Source: an uncultured Chromatiaceae bacterium
GTDB lineage: Bacteria; Pseudomonadota; Gammaproteobacteria; Enterobacterales; Alteromonadaceae
Assembly (NCBI GenBank): GCA_946482325.1
Contig: CAMLRA010000018.1
Span: 1 to 42,084 of the forward strand
Direction of reading: 5' to 3'
Length of the DNA stretch: 42,084 nt
A program made the position numbers and the translations under genes. The notes under the pieces are model-generated. The model had not been told where the DNA came from. It ran no database searches and was given only the letters and a program-made list of their open reading frames with translations. This document shows, piece by piece, positions 14,868-24,002 of this stretch. Numbering within the stretch: position 1 is the stretch's first letter; each line of letters starts with the position of its first letter.

Positions 14868-16018
14868 GGGCTGACTCCTTCGCCTGCATCAGGCGTAGCG
14901 GGTGGGGTAAAACGGCGGATTTGCAAAATCAGACCAAACCTTGGATGGTCGAGATAATGGATTTCGCCAAGTAATAAACGCACACTATCTTTGACATAAA
15001 TCGTGTTCAGACGCTCGTTATTATTGGCATCCGTGACCAGCTGACGCAGATTAAATTCAGTATCGGCAAACAACATGCGTTCATTGTATGGCTGGATAAT
15101 GCCGTCTAATTGCCAGACCTGCTGCGGCAAACCGTGCACGACCTGTGCCTGCTCGTCGCGGCTGAGCTGCTGTGCCTGCTGCAATTGTTGATAGGTTTGC
15201 TCAATGGCGGCTTGCAGATTCGGCGTCGCCGCAAGCATATCGCTTTGTTCGGTCTTCAACAGTCCCTGATAGTCAAATTTCGGGCTGAAACGCTGGCCGG
15301 CAAAAAAACGCAGGCTGGTACTGCGGCGTTTCACGCCTAGCGACTGACGCCAGGCGGTATGTAATAACAATTTATGGCCTGCTCTGTGGCCAAGTTGCCA
15401 GGCCAAATCTTTGAGCTGAAATGTGGTGTCGTCCAGCAGATAAGGCGTTGCCTGGTGCTGCAACGGTACTGAAGGCTGCGGTATCACCGGCAACAAGCTG
15501 GGGCCGTCGACCTGATTGTCGTCATCGTTGGCTAAAAGCTTTGGGCCTTGTACTATGAGCTGTTGCGGCTGGTTGCGGCGGCAGCTGAGCGGCCATTGCA
15601 ACAAGGGTTCGGCCGGGAACACGCCGCTGTACTGTTGCAGTTGCTGTTCCGCCTGTTGAATTTCATCAAACCAGGGCTGCGGCTCTACACCGGCCAAACG
15701 GTCTTCTGCCGCCAGCAAGCTTTCGCTTTTTTCCTGACACGCAGGCAAAGCGCTTTGCAGTGCGCGGATATCCGGCTGATACAACGGCTTCAGCAAATCC
15801 AGACTACGGTGCACCGGGATAGCGGTGACACGCTCGTCAAATTTCTCCAACGTGCTGCTTAAACTGCCGCGTTCAAAAGCGATCAGCTCAATTTCAAACC
15901 AGGGATCACTGTTAGCCTGACTGAGACTGGTTTGTGCCTGTGCGGAAATTGCTGCACAAAAACCAAGGCCAGCCACAGTAAAACTGACAACAAGGCGACT
16001 TAACAAAGTTTTGTTCAT
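14864..16018 (-). CDS. csiV: CsiV family protein (cell shape integrity, periplasmic)
   Basis: A 384-aa protein with a signal peptide (MNKTLLSRLVVSFTVAGLGF..ISAQA). The mature N-terminus has WFEIELIAFERG, the landmark of CsiV, a peptidoglycan-binding periplasmic protein required for D-amino-acid tolerance and shape in Vibrio. Later segments such as FNLRQLVTDANNNERLNTIYVKDSVRLLLGEIHYLDHPRFGLILQI match the C-terminal part of the family. Gln content is high through the middle. The start is the ATG at 16018; a GTG at 16030, overlapping the mfd stop by 4 bp, would add MKWT and is also possible. In many gammaproteobacteria this gene follows mfd, as here. The specific cell-wall role is inferred from the family. 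Confidence 0.85.
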   Translation of the reverse strand: MNKTLLSRLVVSFTVAGLGFCAAISAQAQTSLSQANSDPWFEIELIAFERGSLSSTLEKFDERVTAIPVHRSLDLLKPLYQPDIRALQSALPACQEKSESLLAAEDRLAGVEPQPWFDEIQQAEQQLQQYSGVFPAEPLLQWPLSCRRNQPQQLIVQGPKLLANDDDNQVDGPSLLPVIPQPSVPLQHQATPYLLDDTTFQLKDLAWQLGHRAGHKLLLHTAWRQSLGVKRRSTSLRFFAGQRFSPKFDYQGLLKTEQSDMLAATPNLQAAIEQTYQQLQQAQQLSRDEQAQVVHGLPQQVWQLDGIIQPYNERMLFADTEFNLRQLVTDANNNERLNTIYVKDSVRLLLGEIHYLDHPRFGLILQIRRFTPPATPDAGEGVSP

Positions 16019-16026
16019 GGTCCACT

Positions 16027-19000
16027 TCACTGACTGTTGGCCTGAAAATCGGCCAGCATCGATTTTAACAAAGCGAGCCGCTCAGAGCTGCCCGGGGTTT
16101 CAATATTAAAGCGCAGCTTCTGGCCGCCTTCGAGTTTATAAATGCGCGATTGCGTCTGGATCAGCCGGATAATATAAGCCGGTGCCACTTTAGTGCGCTC
16201 AGCAAATTCCACCAGACCGCCTTTGGCATTCATCTCAATGCGACGAATACCAAGGTGCTGCGCGACCTGCCGTGCCTGTGTCAGCGCGACCAGATGTTTG
16301 GCTGCGTCCGGTAACAGGCCAAAACGGTCAATCAGTTCGACCTGAATTTCATCCAGTTCCTGCGCATCTTTGCAACTGGCGAGGCGTTTGTAGAAGGATA
16401 AGCGCAGGCTGACGTCCGGAATAAACTTATCGGGTAGCAGCGCCGGAATTTTTAAATCCAGTTCGGTTTGCTGGCTCAGCATCATGTCGAGACTCGGTTC
16501 ACGGCCTTCTTTGAGTGCCTGTACGGCTTCTTCCAGCATTTCCATGTAGAGCGTAAAACCAACCGATTCAATCTGACCGCTTTGGTCATCGCCGAGCAGT
16601 TCGCCGGCACCGCGGATCTCTAAATCGTGGCTGGCAAGGGCAAAACCAGCGCCCAAATCTTCCAGGCTGGAAATAGCTTCTAACCGTTTTTGTGCATCCA
16701 CAGTTAACCGTTTCGGTGGTGGCGTCAGCAAATAGGCATAGGCCTGATGATGTGAACGGCCGACGCGGCCACGCAGCTGGTGCAGCTGAGCCAGACCAAA
16801 ATTATCAGCACGGTTGATAATGATGGTGTTAGCGGTCGGCACGTCGATACCGGTTTCAATGATGGTGGAACACAATAGCAGGTTAAAGCGCTGATGGTAA
16901 AAATCGGCCATCACCCGTTCCAGTTCGCGCTCCGGCATCTGGCCATGGGCAATGCCAATGATGGCTTCCGGCACCAGGGTTTGTAAGTCAGTGGCGGTCT
17001 TTTCGATACTGGCGACGTCATTGTGCAGAAAATACACCTGACCGCCGCGCAGAATTTCCCTGAGCACCGCTTCGCGCACGAGGCCGTTTTCATATTCACG
17101 CACAAAGGTTTTCACCGCGAGCCGGCGCGCCGGTGGTGTGGCGATGATGGATAAATCCCGCATGCCGGATAACGACATATTCAGCGTGCGCGGAATAGGG
17201 GTGGCGGTTAAGGTCAGAATGTCGATATTGGCGCGCAGTGCTTTAATTTTTTCTTTCTGCCGCACACCAAACCGGTGTTCTTCGTCGACGATTAAAAGCC
17301 CGAGTTCACGGAATTTAATATCGTCCTGCAGCAATTTATGCGTGCCAATCAGGATATCGACTTTACCGGCTTCGGCGTCGGCCAGAATAGCTTTTTGCTC
17401 TTTGGCGCTGATAAACCGCGATAACACTTCCACCCGTACTGGCCAGTTGGCGAAACGGTCGCGGAAATTTTCAAAATGTTGCTGCGCAAGCAGCGTGGTA
17501 GGCACCAGAATGGCGACCTGATGGCCGTCATCGACCGCTACAAAGGCAGCGCGCATCGCGACTTCTGTTTTACCGAAGCCGACATCACCACAAACCAGCC
17601 GGTCCATCGCACGAGGCGCCTGCATGTCGCTGAGCACTGCATTAATCGCATCGAGCTGGTCGGCGGTTTCTTCAAAGGGGAACCCATCGGCAAAGCGTGA
17701 ATAAGACTCGGCATTAATCTTAAAGCCATAGCCTTTTTGACTGGCGCGCAGCGCATAGACATCAAGCAATTCGGCCGCAACATCGCGGACTTTTTCTGCG
17801 GCTTTGCGCCGTGCTTTGTCCCAGGCGTCGTGACCGAGTTTGTGCAGCGGTGCATGTTCTGGCTCAGTGCCGGAATAACGGCTTAATAGATGCAGCGCCG
17901 ACACCGGCACATACAGTTTGCTGCCGCCGGCATATTCGATAGTGACAAACTCCGCGACAATGCCGGCCGCTTCTAATACCTGTAAACCCAGATAACGCCC
18001 AACGCCATGCTGCAAATGCACAATCGGCTGACCAATAGATAACTCGGCCAGGCTGCGGATAATGGTTTCGCTGGAGATTTGCTGGCTGTGTTTACGCCGC
18101 CGGCGTTGACTGACTTTCTGGCCAAACAGTTCGTTTTCGCTGATGAGCGCCAGCGGCGCCGGTAAGCGCAACTCGACGCCTTGTTCCAGTGCGCCGACTG
18201 TGATGGCGACATCAGTGTCGCTGCCAAGCACCGCCTGTAAATCCGGCAGCTGGCTCAGTCGGATGCTGCTTTTATGCAGTAATTGCAGCAGGCTTTCGCG
18301 CCGGCCTTCGGATTCCACCAAAAAAACGGCTCGGCCTTGTTGCTGCTTGATAGTGCTGAGGTACTGCTTGAGCGCGCCGAGTGGCTCGGCCAGCTGATGA
18401 TTGACGGTTAAATCCGGCAATACTGCGGCTGGCGCGTTGTTACTGCCGGCTTTTTGCGGTAACTCGGCCCGCGACAAGCGAATGCGGCTGTAGGCCTTTT
18501 GCAGGCCAAACAGCTCCTCGACACTGAAATACAGCTCTTTGGGCTGCAAAATCGGCCGCAATAGGTCAATAGATCGGTCCTGATAGCGGTTTTGTACATC
18601 TTGCCAGAAGCGCTGCGCACTGGCTTCTAAATCACCGAAGGCCAGAATGCGCGTGGCATCCGGCAGATACGAAAACAACGAACCGGTTTTCTCGGCAAAC
18701 AGCGGCAGATAATATTCAATACCGGCCGGCAGTGCGCCACTGCTGACTTGCTGATATAGCGATTCTTTTTCATTACGTTGCTGGAAACGTTCGCGGTAAC
18801 GGCTGCGAAAACGTTCGATGGCGGTTTTATCGAGCGGAAACTCATGTGCCGGTAACAACTCGATGTGTTCTACCTGCGCTACAGTACGCTGATTGTCCGG
18901 ATCAAAAGTGCGCAGACCGTCAATTTCATCGTCAAAAAAATCAATGCGATAAGGCAGGGGGCTGCCCATCGGGTATAGGTCGAGCAAAGAGCCGCGCACC

Positions 19001-19506
19001 GAAAACTCGCCGTGTTGCATCACTTGTTCGACCGCGCGATAACCGGCCTGTACCAGCTGTTGACGCAAGGTGCCTAAGTCCAGCCGCTGGCCTTTCTTCA
19101 GCAATAAACTTTGTTGCTGCAAATGCTCCGGTGCGGTTAAGCGCAGCATCAAGGTGCTGATTGGTACCAGCACCAGGCCGTGAGTCACTGCCGGTAACTG
19201 ATACAGCGTGCGCAGGCGCTGTGAAATAATATCCTGATGCGGTGAAAACTGATCGTACGGCAGTGTTTCCCAGTCCGGGAAGCTGAAGACAGGCACAGTC
19301 TGCGCCGGGTCAGCGGCGGCGAAAAACACCGAGAGTTCCTGTTCCAGCCTCAGCGCTGTTGGCGTGTCCGGCACTATCAGCAGGTACAGTGCCGGTTGTT
19401 GTTGCACCAGTTCACTGATCGCAAGCGGCAGCGCGGCGCCAATCAGATTACCCCAGTGTAATAAGTCGGTCTGTTGTTTAATTTGTGGCAGCGTCAACAA
19501 AGCCAT
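16027..19506 (-). CDS. mfd: Mfd, transcription-repair coupling factor
   Basis: An 1159-aa ATPase that removes RNA polymerase stalled at DNA lesions and recruits UvrA. The order of domains is visible. A UvrB-like N-terminal module contains DWETLPYDQFSPHQDIISQRL. The CarD-like RNA polymerase interaction domain has GQPIVHLQHGVGRYLG. The translocase has Walker A GDVGFGKTEVA, DEEHRFG and LTATPIPRTL, then TGIDVPTANTIIINRAD and QLRGRVGRS. The C-terminal TRCF domain includes GELLGDDQSGQIESVG and SLRLSFYKRLA. Length fits E. coli (1148). The ATG at 19506 is preferred; a TTG 21 bp upstream is possible. The stop is followed directly by csiV, so mfd heads a four-gene run ending in radD. Confidence 0.97.
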   Translation of the reverse strand: MALLTLPQIKQQTDLLHWGNLIGAALPLAISELVQQQPALYLLIVPDTPTALRLEQELSVFFAAADPAQTVPVFSFPDWETLPYDQFSPHQDIISQRLRTLYQLPAVTHGLVLVPISTLMLRLTAPEHLQQQSLLLKKGQRLDLGTLRQQLVQAGYRAVEQVMQHGEFSVRGSLLDLYPMGSPLPYRIDFFDDEIDGLRTFDPDNQRTVAQVEHIELLPAHEFPLDKTAIERFRSRYRERFQQRNEKESLYQQVSSGALPAGIEYYLPLFAEKTGSLFSYLPDATRILAFGDLEASAQRFWQDVQNRYQDRSIDLLRPILQPKELYFSVEELFGLQKAYSRIRLSRAELPQKAGSNNAPAAVLPDLTVNHQLAEPLGALKQYLSTIKQQQGRAVFLVESEGRRESLLQLLHKSSIRLSQLPDLQAVLGSDTDVAITVGALEQGVELRLPAPLALISENELFGQKVSQRRRRKHSQQISSETIIRSLAELSIGQPIVHLQHGVGRYLGLQVLEAAGIVAEFVTIEYAGGSKLYVPVSALHLLSRYSGTEPEHAPLHKLGHDAWDKARRKAAEKVRDVAAELLDVYALRASQKGYGFKINAESYSRFADGFPFEETADQLDAINAVLSDMQAPRAMDRLVCGDVGFGKTEVAMRAAFVAVDDGHQVAILVPTTLLAQQHFENFRDRFANWPVRVEVLSRFISAKEQKAILADAEAGKVDILIGTHKLLQDDIKFRELGLLIVDEEHRFGVRQKEKIKALRANIDILTLTATPIPRTLNMSLSGMRDLSIIATPPARRLAVKTFVREYENGLVREAVLREILRGGQVYFLHNDVASIEKTATDLQTLVPEAIIGIAHGQMPERELERVMADFYHQRFNLLLCSTIIETGIDVPTANTIIINRADNFGLAQLHQLRGRVGRSHHQAYAYLLTPPPKRLTVDAQKRLEAISSLEDLGAGFALASHDLEIRGAGELLGDDQSGQIESVGFTLYMEMLEEAVQALKEGREPSLDMMLSQQTELDLKIPALLPDKFIPDVSLRLSFYKRLASCKDAQELDEIQVELIDRFGLLPDAAKHLVALTQARQVAQHLGIRRIEMNAKGGLVEFAERTKVAPAYIIRLIQTQSRIYKLEGGQKLRFNIETPGSSERLALLKSMLADFQANSQ

Positions 19507-19540
19507 CAGTGCAGGTTTCCGTGTCAAACTTTTAAACTAG

Positions 19541-19560
19541 CGCCAGCACGCGGGCTGGCG
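19541..19560 (-). terminator. Weak terminator-like hairpin between the PilZ-like gene and mfd
   Basis: Stem CGCCAGC (19541-19547) / GCTGGCG (19554-19560). On the minus strand it is followed by CTAGTTTAAAAG, only modestly T-rich. It sits 35 bp before the mfd start, so it could limit read-through from the upstream gene. Confidence 0.4.
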
Positions 19561-19636
19561 GACATCAGGCACATGAAGTGCCAGGCGCACACCGTGGCGC
19601 GCCGCAGATACAATCTTGCAAAAGGCCACAGCGCTG

Positions 19637-20236
19637 TCAGGACTGCCCTTGCTGCTGACGCATTTCGGCTTTTCGTTTAAGCTGGCGTGACTGCTGATGC
19701 AAACTGGCGCGCACGATCAGCTCGCGGTCTTGCTCACGCAGATGGGTATAAGTCGTGCGAATACGGAATTGTTCGCCGACAGGTTCAACGCCAATGACGC
19801 GTACCAGTGTAAAGACGGCGCCGTCATTGTGTTCCAGAAACATTTTGACTTCCAGTAACTGGCCTTCGGCATAGGGCGAGCTGTGGTCGAAACACAAGGC
19901 GGAACCACCGTAACTATGGCTGTAACAACGGTATTGCGGGTCATCCTGCATCAGCAGAATGTAGCGCATCATGCCATCAATTTTGCGCGCCTGAATACGC
20001 AGGTACAAGGCCAGTTCCTCGGCCATATCACCGAGGCGGTTCAACGATTTTAATGCCGATTGTTCCAGCATCACTTGTTCACCGGCCATCAGAAAGGGTT
20101 CCGGGATCAATCGTTCAAAGCTGCGCTCATCCGGTTCATCACCGGTAAAAGGTTTTACGTTGATACGGATGTCGTGTTCGATAATGAAATAATCGTTGTA
20201 TTGGTCTTTCAACAGGTTCAGTTGAGTTTGGTCCAT
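19637..20236 (-). CDS. PilZ domain-like protein with a degenerate c-di-GMP motif
   Basis: A 199-aa soluble protein. The N-terminal ~100 residues are acidic and helical (a flagellar-brake-like or unassigned domain). The C-terminal half looks like a PilZ beta-barrel, with SYGGSALCF taking the place of the usual D/NxSxxG and a following YAEGQLLEVKMFL. I cannot find a clean RxxxR motif before it, so binding of cyclic di-GMP is doubtful. A PilZ-annotated gene next to mfd and opposite lolC is a neighbourhood I recall from related gammaproteobacteria. The C-terminal tail is basic and Gln-rich. It is divergent from lolC and upstream of mfd on the same strand, with 130 bp between it and mfd. Confidence 0.65.
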   Translation of the reverse strand: MDQTQLNLLKDQYNDYFIIEHDIRINVKPFTGDEPDERSFERLIPEPFLMAGEQVMLEQSALKSLNRLGDMAEELALYLRIQARKIDGMMRYILLMQDDPQYRCYSHSYGGSALCFDHSSPYAEGQLLEVKMFLEHNDGAVFTLVRVIGVEPVGEQFRIRTTYTHLREQDRELIVRASLHQQSRQLKRKAEMRQQQGQS

Positions 20237-20321
20237 GCTGCACCGCGCTTGTAAGCGCCCCCGTTTATCTCTATGATTCCGCTACTTTATCACTTTGCAT
20301 GGCTGAAGTCCTGAGAAAAGG

Positions 20322-21512
20322 ATGCAAGTTCCGGTTTCATTATTCATAGGGTTACGTTACAGCCAGAGCCGTAAAGGTAATGCCTTTCTGTCCTTTATCA
20401 CCTTGTTTTCAGTCGCCGGGATTTTTCTTGGTGTATTGGCATTGACCGTGGTCAGTTCGGTGATGAATGGCTTTGAAGGTGAGCTGAAAAAACGCATTTT
20501 GGGCGTGATCCCGCATTTAATCGTGCAAAGCAACAACACCGCAGTACCGGCGGCTCTGCCGCAACAGTTTCCGGCGATTGCGCAAATCAGCCCGTTTTTA
20601 CAAAGCGAAGCATTAATCCAATCCAGTAAAGATTTAACCGGCGCTATGTTGCAGGGGGTTGACGTCAATGCCTTGCCAACGTTTTTGCAGCAATCATTGC
20701 AGCAAGGTGACTGGCAGGAATTTGCGGCCAGCCGTTATCAGGTGGTGCTTGGCAGTGCACTCGCTGACAAACTGCGGGTCCAGCTTGGTCAGCAGATCCG
20801 GCTGATGTTACCGACCGGCGGCAGCTATACGCCCCTTGGCTGGATGCCGCGCCAGCGTAATTTCACCGTCGCCGGTATTTTTGATACCGGCTCTGAAGTC
20901 GACAAAGTGGTGGTGCTGCTGCGTTTGCAAGACCTGCAGAAACTCACAGGCAACAAAGACAGCGCCTGGCGCATCAGCTTACACGATGCGTTTTTAGCAC
21001 CGCAGTTACAAGCAGAACTGAGCAAAGTGGATGGCGTAACAGCCGTCACCGACTGGCGGCAAAGCCACGGCAAACTGTTTTCTGCAGTGGCGATGGAAAA
21101 AGCGATGATGTGGCTGATGTTACTACTGATTGTGGCGGTGGCTGCTTTTAATATCGTCTCAGCGCTGGTGATGATGGTGACCGAGAAACAACGCGAAGTG
21201 GCCATCTTAAAAACGCAAGGTATGACCAATCAGCAACTGTTTTATGTGTTTGCCGCGCAGGGGATGAGCCATGGCGTGACAGGCGCAGTGACCGGTGCAG
21301 TTGCCGGCGTGTTGCTCACGCTGAGTTTAAACGACCTGCTGGCGCTGCTGGGTTTACAGCTGGTGCAGGGCATGGCGTTACCGGTCATTCTGCAGTGGAC
21401 AGACGTGCTGCTGATCATGTTGTCAGCCGTGTTGCTGACCGCATTGGCAGTGATTTATCCGGCCTGGCGCGCAGTTCAGGTTGAACCGGCCGCAGTGCTG
21501 CGTGACGAATAA
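20322..21512 (+). CDS. lolC: LolC, lipoprotein-releasing ABC transporter permease
   Basis: A 396-aa inner-membrane subunit of LolCDE, which extracts outer-membrane lipoproteins from the inner membrane and hands them to LolA. Topology is one N-terminal membrane helix (FSVAGIFLGVLALTVVSSVM), a large periplasmic domain, and three C-terminal helices. Family signatures are VMNGFEGELKKRILGVIPH after the first helix, MLLLIVAVAAFNIVSALVMMV, and the coupling segment EKQREVAILKTQGMT. The N-terminus MQVPVSLFIGLRY lines up with E. coli LolC without extension. The ATG at 20322 follows AAAAGG closely. It is the first gene of lolCDE; lolD starts 18 bp after its stop. Confidence 0.95.
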   Translation: MQVPVSLFIGLRYSQSRKGNAFLSFITLFSVAGIFLGVLALTVVSSVMNGFEGELKKRILGVIPHLIVQSNNTAVPAALPQQFPAIAQISPFLQSEALIQSSKDLTGAMLQGVDVNALPTFLQQSLQQGDWQEFAASRYQVVLGSALADKLRVQLGQQIRLMLPTGGSYTPLGWMPRQRNFTVAGIFDTGSEVDKVVVLLRLQDLQKLTGNKDSAWRISLHDAFLAPQLQAELSKVDGVTAVTDWRQSHGKLFSAVAMEKAMMWLMLLLIVAVAAFNIVSALVMMVTEKQREVAILKTQGMTNQQLFYVFAAQGMSHGVTGAVTGAVAGVLLTLSLNDLLALLGLQLVQGMALPVILQWTDVLLIMLSAVLLTALAVIYPAWRAVQVEPAAVLRDE

Positions 21513-21530
21513 CAGACAGGCAAAAAAATC

Positions 21531-22208
21531 ATGATGTTACGCTGTGAAAATCTCTGTAAAAGCTACCGCGATGGCGCCCATGTCACGCCGGTACTTCATC
21601 AGATCAATTTACAGGTGCCGGCAGGCCAGATGGTGGCGATTGTCGGCAGCTCTGGTTCAGGTAAAAGTACCTTATTGCATATTCTCGGGACTTTAGATCA
21701 GGCTGACAGCGGTGAGCTGATCCTCGCCGGTCAGAAAATTTCTGCGTTAAACCCAACGCAAAAAGCGCAGCTGCGTAATCAGCAGCTGGGGTTTATTTAT
21801 CAGTTCCATCATCTGCTGATGGATTTTACCGCTGAAGAAAACGTCGCAATGCCGCTGTTCATTCGCGGTGTGGCGCAAAGTGATGCGCTGCACAAAGCCC
21901 GCCAGATGTTGGAACGGGTGGGCTTGGGACATCGCCTGACCCACCGGCCGTCAGAGCTCAGCGGCGGTGAACGTCAGCGTGTCGCCATTGCCCGCGCTGT
22001 AGTCGGCGAGCCTTCACTGATCCTGGCGGATGAACCGACCGGCAATCTGGATCATCAGACCGCGGAGAGCATTTATCAGCTGATGCGTGAACTGAACCGC
22101 GATTTGGGCACCAGTTTTATTGTGGTGACGCATGACCCGGATTTGGCGGCAAAACTCGACCGTCAGCTGTACATGCGTGACGGCAAATTAGGAGAGCTGC
22201 ATGGCTAG
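21531..22208 (+). CDS. lolD: LolD, lipoprotein-releasing ABC transporter ATPase
   Basis: A 225-aa ABC ATPase that powers LolCDE. Walker A GSSGSGKS (39-46), Q-loop in [16 protein letters not shown], signature LSGGERQR (143-150), Walker B LILADE (163-168), D-loop GNLD and switch His in VVTHD are all present. The [17 protein letters not shown] segment is typical of the LolD/MacB branch. Two adjacent ATG codons (21531, 21534) could both serve. The 3' end overlaps lolE by 8 bp, so the three subunits are probably translated together. Confidence 0.96.
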   Translation: MMLRCENLCKSYRDGAHVTPVLHQINLQVPAGQMVAIVGSSGSGKSTLLHILGTLDQADSGELILAGQKISALNPTQKAQLRNQQLGFIYQFHHLLMDFTAEENVAMPLFIRGVAQSDALHKARQMLERVGLGHRLTHRPSELSGGERQRVAIARAVVGEPSLILADEPTGNLDHQTAESIYQLMRELNRDLGTSFIVVTHDPDLAAKLDRQLYMRDGKLGELHG

Positions 22209-23439
22209 CCTGTCCTGGCAGCTGGCACAGCGTTATCGCCACACCCGATCCAGCAGCGCATTTATTCGTTTTATTGCCGCGTCTTCCACCTGGGGCATTG
22301 GCCTTGGCGTGGCTATTTTAATTCTGGCGTTGTCAGTGATGAATGGCTTTGAACAGGCGCTGGAGCAAAAACTGCTGAATGTGATTCCGCATGTTGAACT
22401 ACAGGCCGTTGATAAACCTATTGCCAACTGGCCGGCGAAAATACAGCATTTGAGCAGTCAGCCAGGCGTCGTTGCTGCCGCGCCTTATATCCGCACTGAC
22501 GGTTTGTTACGTGCACAGGGCAAAGTCAAAGCCATTGCGGTGCGCGGCATCGATTTAGCCTATGAAAGTGGTATCAGTCAGCTTGACCAGTTTGTCAAAA
22601 GCGGAGCCCTGAGTGAGCCAACCGGCCAACAGGTAATTTTAGGCGAGGGCGTGGCCAAAGAACTTGGCGTCAAAGTCGGGGAACAAGTGCAGCTGATGTT
22701 ACCTGAGCTTACTGAACAAGGTGATTTAGCCGGCCAAAAAAATGTTTTACTGGAAGTCATCGCCATCGTGGGCATTGGTGGACAACTCGATTATCAGCAA
22801 ATCTGGGTGCAGCTCGATGCACTGGGCGACTGGCTAAAAATGCCTGCGGGCACAGTGCAGGGTTTTGCGTTTAAGATTCAGGATATCTTTCAGGCCGGCA
22901 ATCTGGCGCGCGAACTTGGTAACCAGGCCACCGACTATGTCTACATGCTGGACTGGTTCCGTACTCAGGGCCACTTATATCAGGACATTCAGATGGTACG
23001 CAGCATTTTGTATCTGGTGCTGGCGCTGGTGATCAGTGTGGCCTGTTTTAACATCGTCGCGACGCTGGTGATGGCGGTGCGGGAAAAAGAAGCCGATATC
23101 GCCATTTTGCTAACCATGGGCACAAATCCTGCGGTGCTGGTCCGGGCTTTTATCTGGCTGGGTTGGCTCAATGGTGTTAAAGGCACTTTATGGGGCGCGC
23201 TGTCTGGACTGGCATTAGCCTGGCAGATTGAGAATATTTTTGGCTTGGTTTCCAGCCTGCTCGGACGCAGTTTACTCGACCCGACGATCTATTTTATTGA
23301 CACTTTGCCTGCACAAATCCAATGGCCGGATGTGCTGTTGACGGTCAGTGTGGCGCTGGTATTGAGCCTGCTGGCGACTATTTATCCGGCGCGCCGCGCC
23401 GCCCGTGTTGAGCCGGCACAAGTGCTGGGGCAGTATTAA
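22201..23439 (+). CDS. lolE: LolE, lipoprotein-releasing ABC transporter permease
   Basis: A 412-aa permease paralogous to LolC, with the same layout: N-terminal helix ([37 protein letters not shown]), a periplasmic domain and three C-terminal helices ([24 protein letters not shown], then [15 protein letters not shown]). The presence of two different permease genes flanking lolD fits a heteromeric LolCDE rather than a single LolF type. The start ATG at 22201 lies inside lolD. The next genes are on the opposite strand, so lolE ends the operon; no obvious terminator follows in the 32 bp before the convergent DUF2062 gene. Confidence 0.95.
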   Translation: MASLSWQLAQRYRHTRSSSAFIRFIAASSTWGIGLGVAILILALSVMNGFEQALEQKLLNVIPHVELQAVDKPIANWPAKIQHLSSQPGVVAAAPYIRTDGLLRAQGKVKAIAVRGIDLAYESGISQLDQFVKSGALSEPTGQQVILGEGVAKELGVKVGEQVQLMLPELTEQGDLAGQKNVLLEVIAIVGIGGQLDYQQIWVQLDALGDWLKMPAGTVQGFAFKIQDIFQAGNLARELGNQATDYVYMLDWFRTQGHLYQDIQMVRSILYLVLALVISVACFNIVATLVMAVREKEADIAILLTMGTNPAVLVRAFIWLGWLNGVKGTLWGALSGLALAWQIENIFGLVSSLLGRSLLDPTIYFIDTLPAQIQWPDVLLTVSVALVLSLLATIYPARRAARVEPAQVLGQY

Positions 23440-23471
23440 AGGCGCTACAATTTTGCCGCAGCAGCCGGGTT

Positions 23472-23993
23472 TTACCGGCGCAAGCGGGCTTTGACACGGC
23501 GCTGGCGCAAATGAAAGTGCCAAATTCGCGCCGACAACGGCCAGCTGAGTAGCGCCGACAAACAACCTAACACCACAGAGCCGGTCAATAGCGGCACACC
23601 CACCTGATGCAGCGAAGCGGCCAGCCATTGCCAGCTGGCTTCAAACACAAAATCCTGCGCCGGCATCTGTAAAATCATCACACCAGCCTGATAACCAGCC
23701 ACAATCAGCAGCGGCAAAGTCAACGGGTTATTCAGCCAAACCAGGCCAAGCGCCAGCGGCAAATGTGCCTGAAAGCGGATTGCAAGTGCTGCAGCCAGTA
23801 CCATCTGAATCGGCAGTGGCAGCCAGGCGCAAAACAAGCCGACCACGCAGGCACGCTGCAGGGAACGACGCCGCAAGCGCCACAAGGCGGTGTTGTTGAG
23901 TCTGGGACCAAATTTCTGTAACCAGGCTTGCTGGCGTAGCATCTCTGCGTCAGGTAGCTGCCAGAAGCGGCGGGAAGCGGATTTGGGTTTCAT
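23472..23993 (-). CDS. DUF2062 membrane protein, copy 2 of a tandem pair
   Basis: A 173-aa protein with a basic N-terminal region (LRRRSLQRACVVGLFCAWLPLPIQMVLAAALAIRF), a WLNNPLTLPLLIVAGYQAG segment and a C-terminal hydrophobic segment. The pattern 'RRSxxxAxxxGLFxAxxPxPxQxxLAAxLAI...WxxNPxTxPxxxxxY' defines DUF2062, membrane proteins of unknown function. It is next to a clear paralogue (24003-24527), 9 bp downstream of that gene's stop, so the two are likely one transcript. Compared with copy 1 it is more arginine-rich at both ends. No enzymatic residues are known for the family. Confidence 0.82.
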   Translation of the reverse strand: MKPKSASRRFWQLPDAEMLRQQAWLQKFGPRLNNTALWRLRRRSLQRACVVGLFCAWLPLPIQMVLAAALAIRFQAHLPLALGLVWLNNPLTLPLLIVAGYQAGVMILQMPAQDFVFEASWQWLAASLHQVGVPLLTGSVVLGCLSALLSWPLSARIWHFHLRQRRVKARLRR

Positions 23994-24002
23994 CGGCGAG
24001 GG

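Noticed and set aside
17138..17521. 127-codon open frame antisense to mfd
   Set aside because: Shadow of the conserved helicase region of mfd; Ser/Arg-rich composition typical of a reverse frame.
19507..19527. Upstream TTG start of mfd adding seven residues
   Set aside because: No good ribosome-binding site; the ATG at 19506 gives a normal family length.
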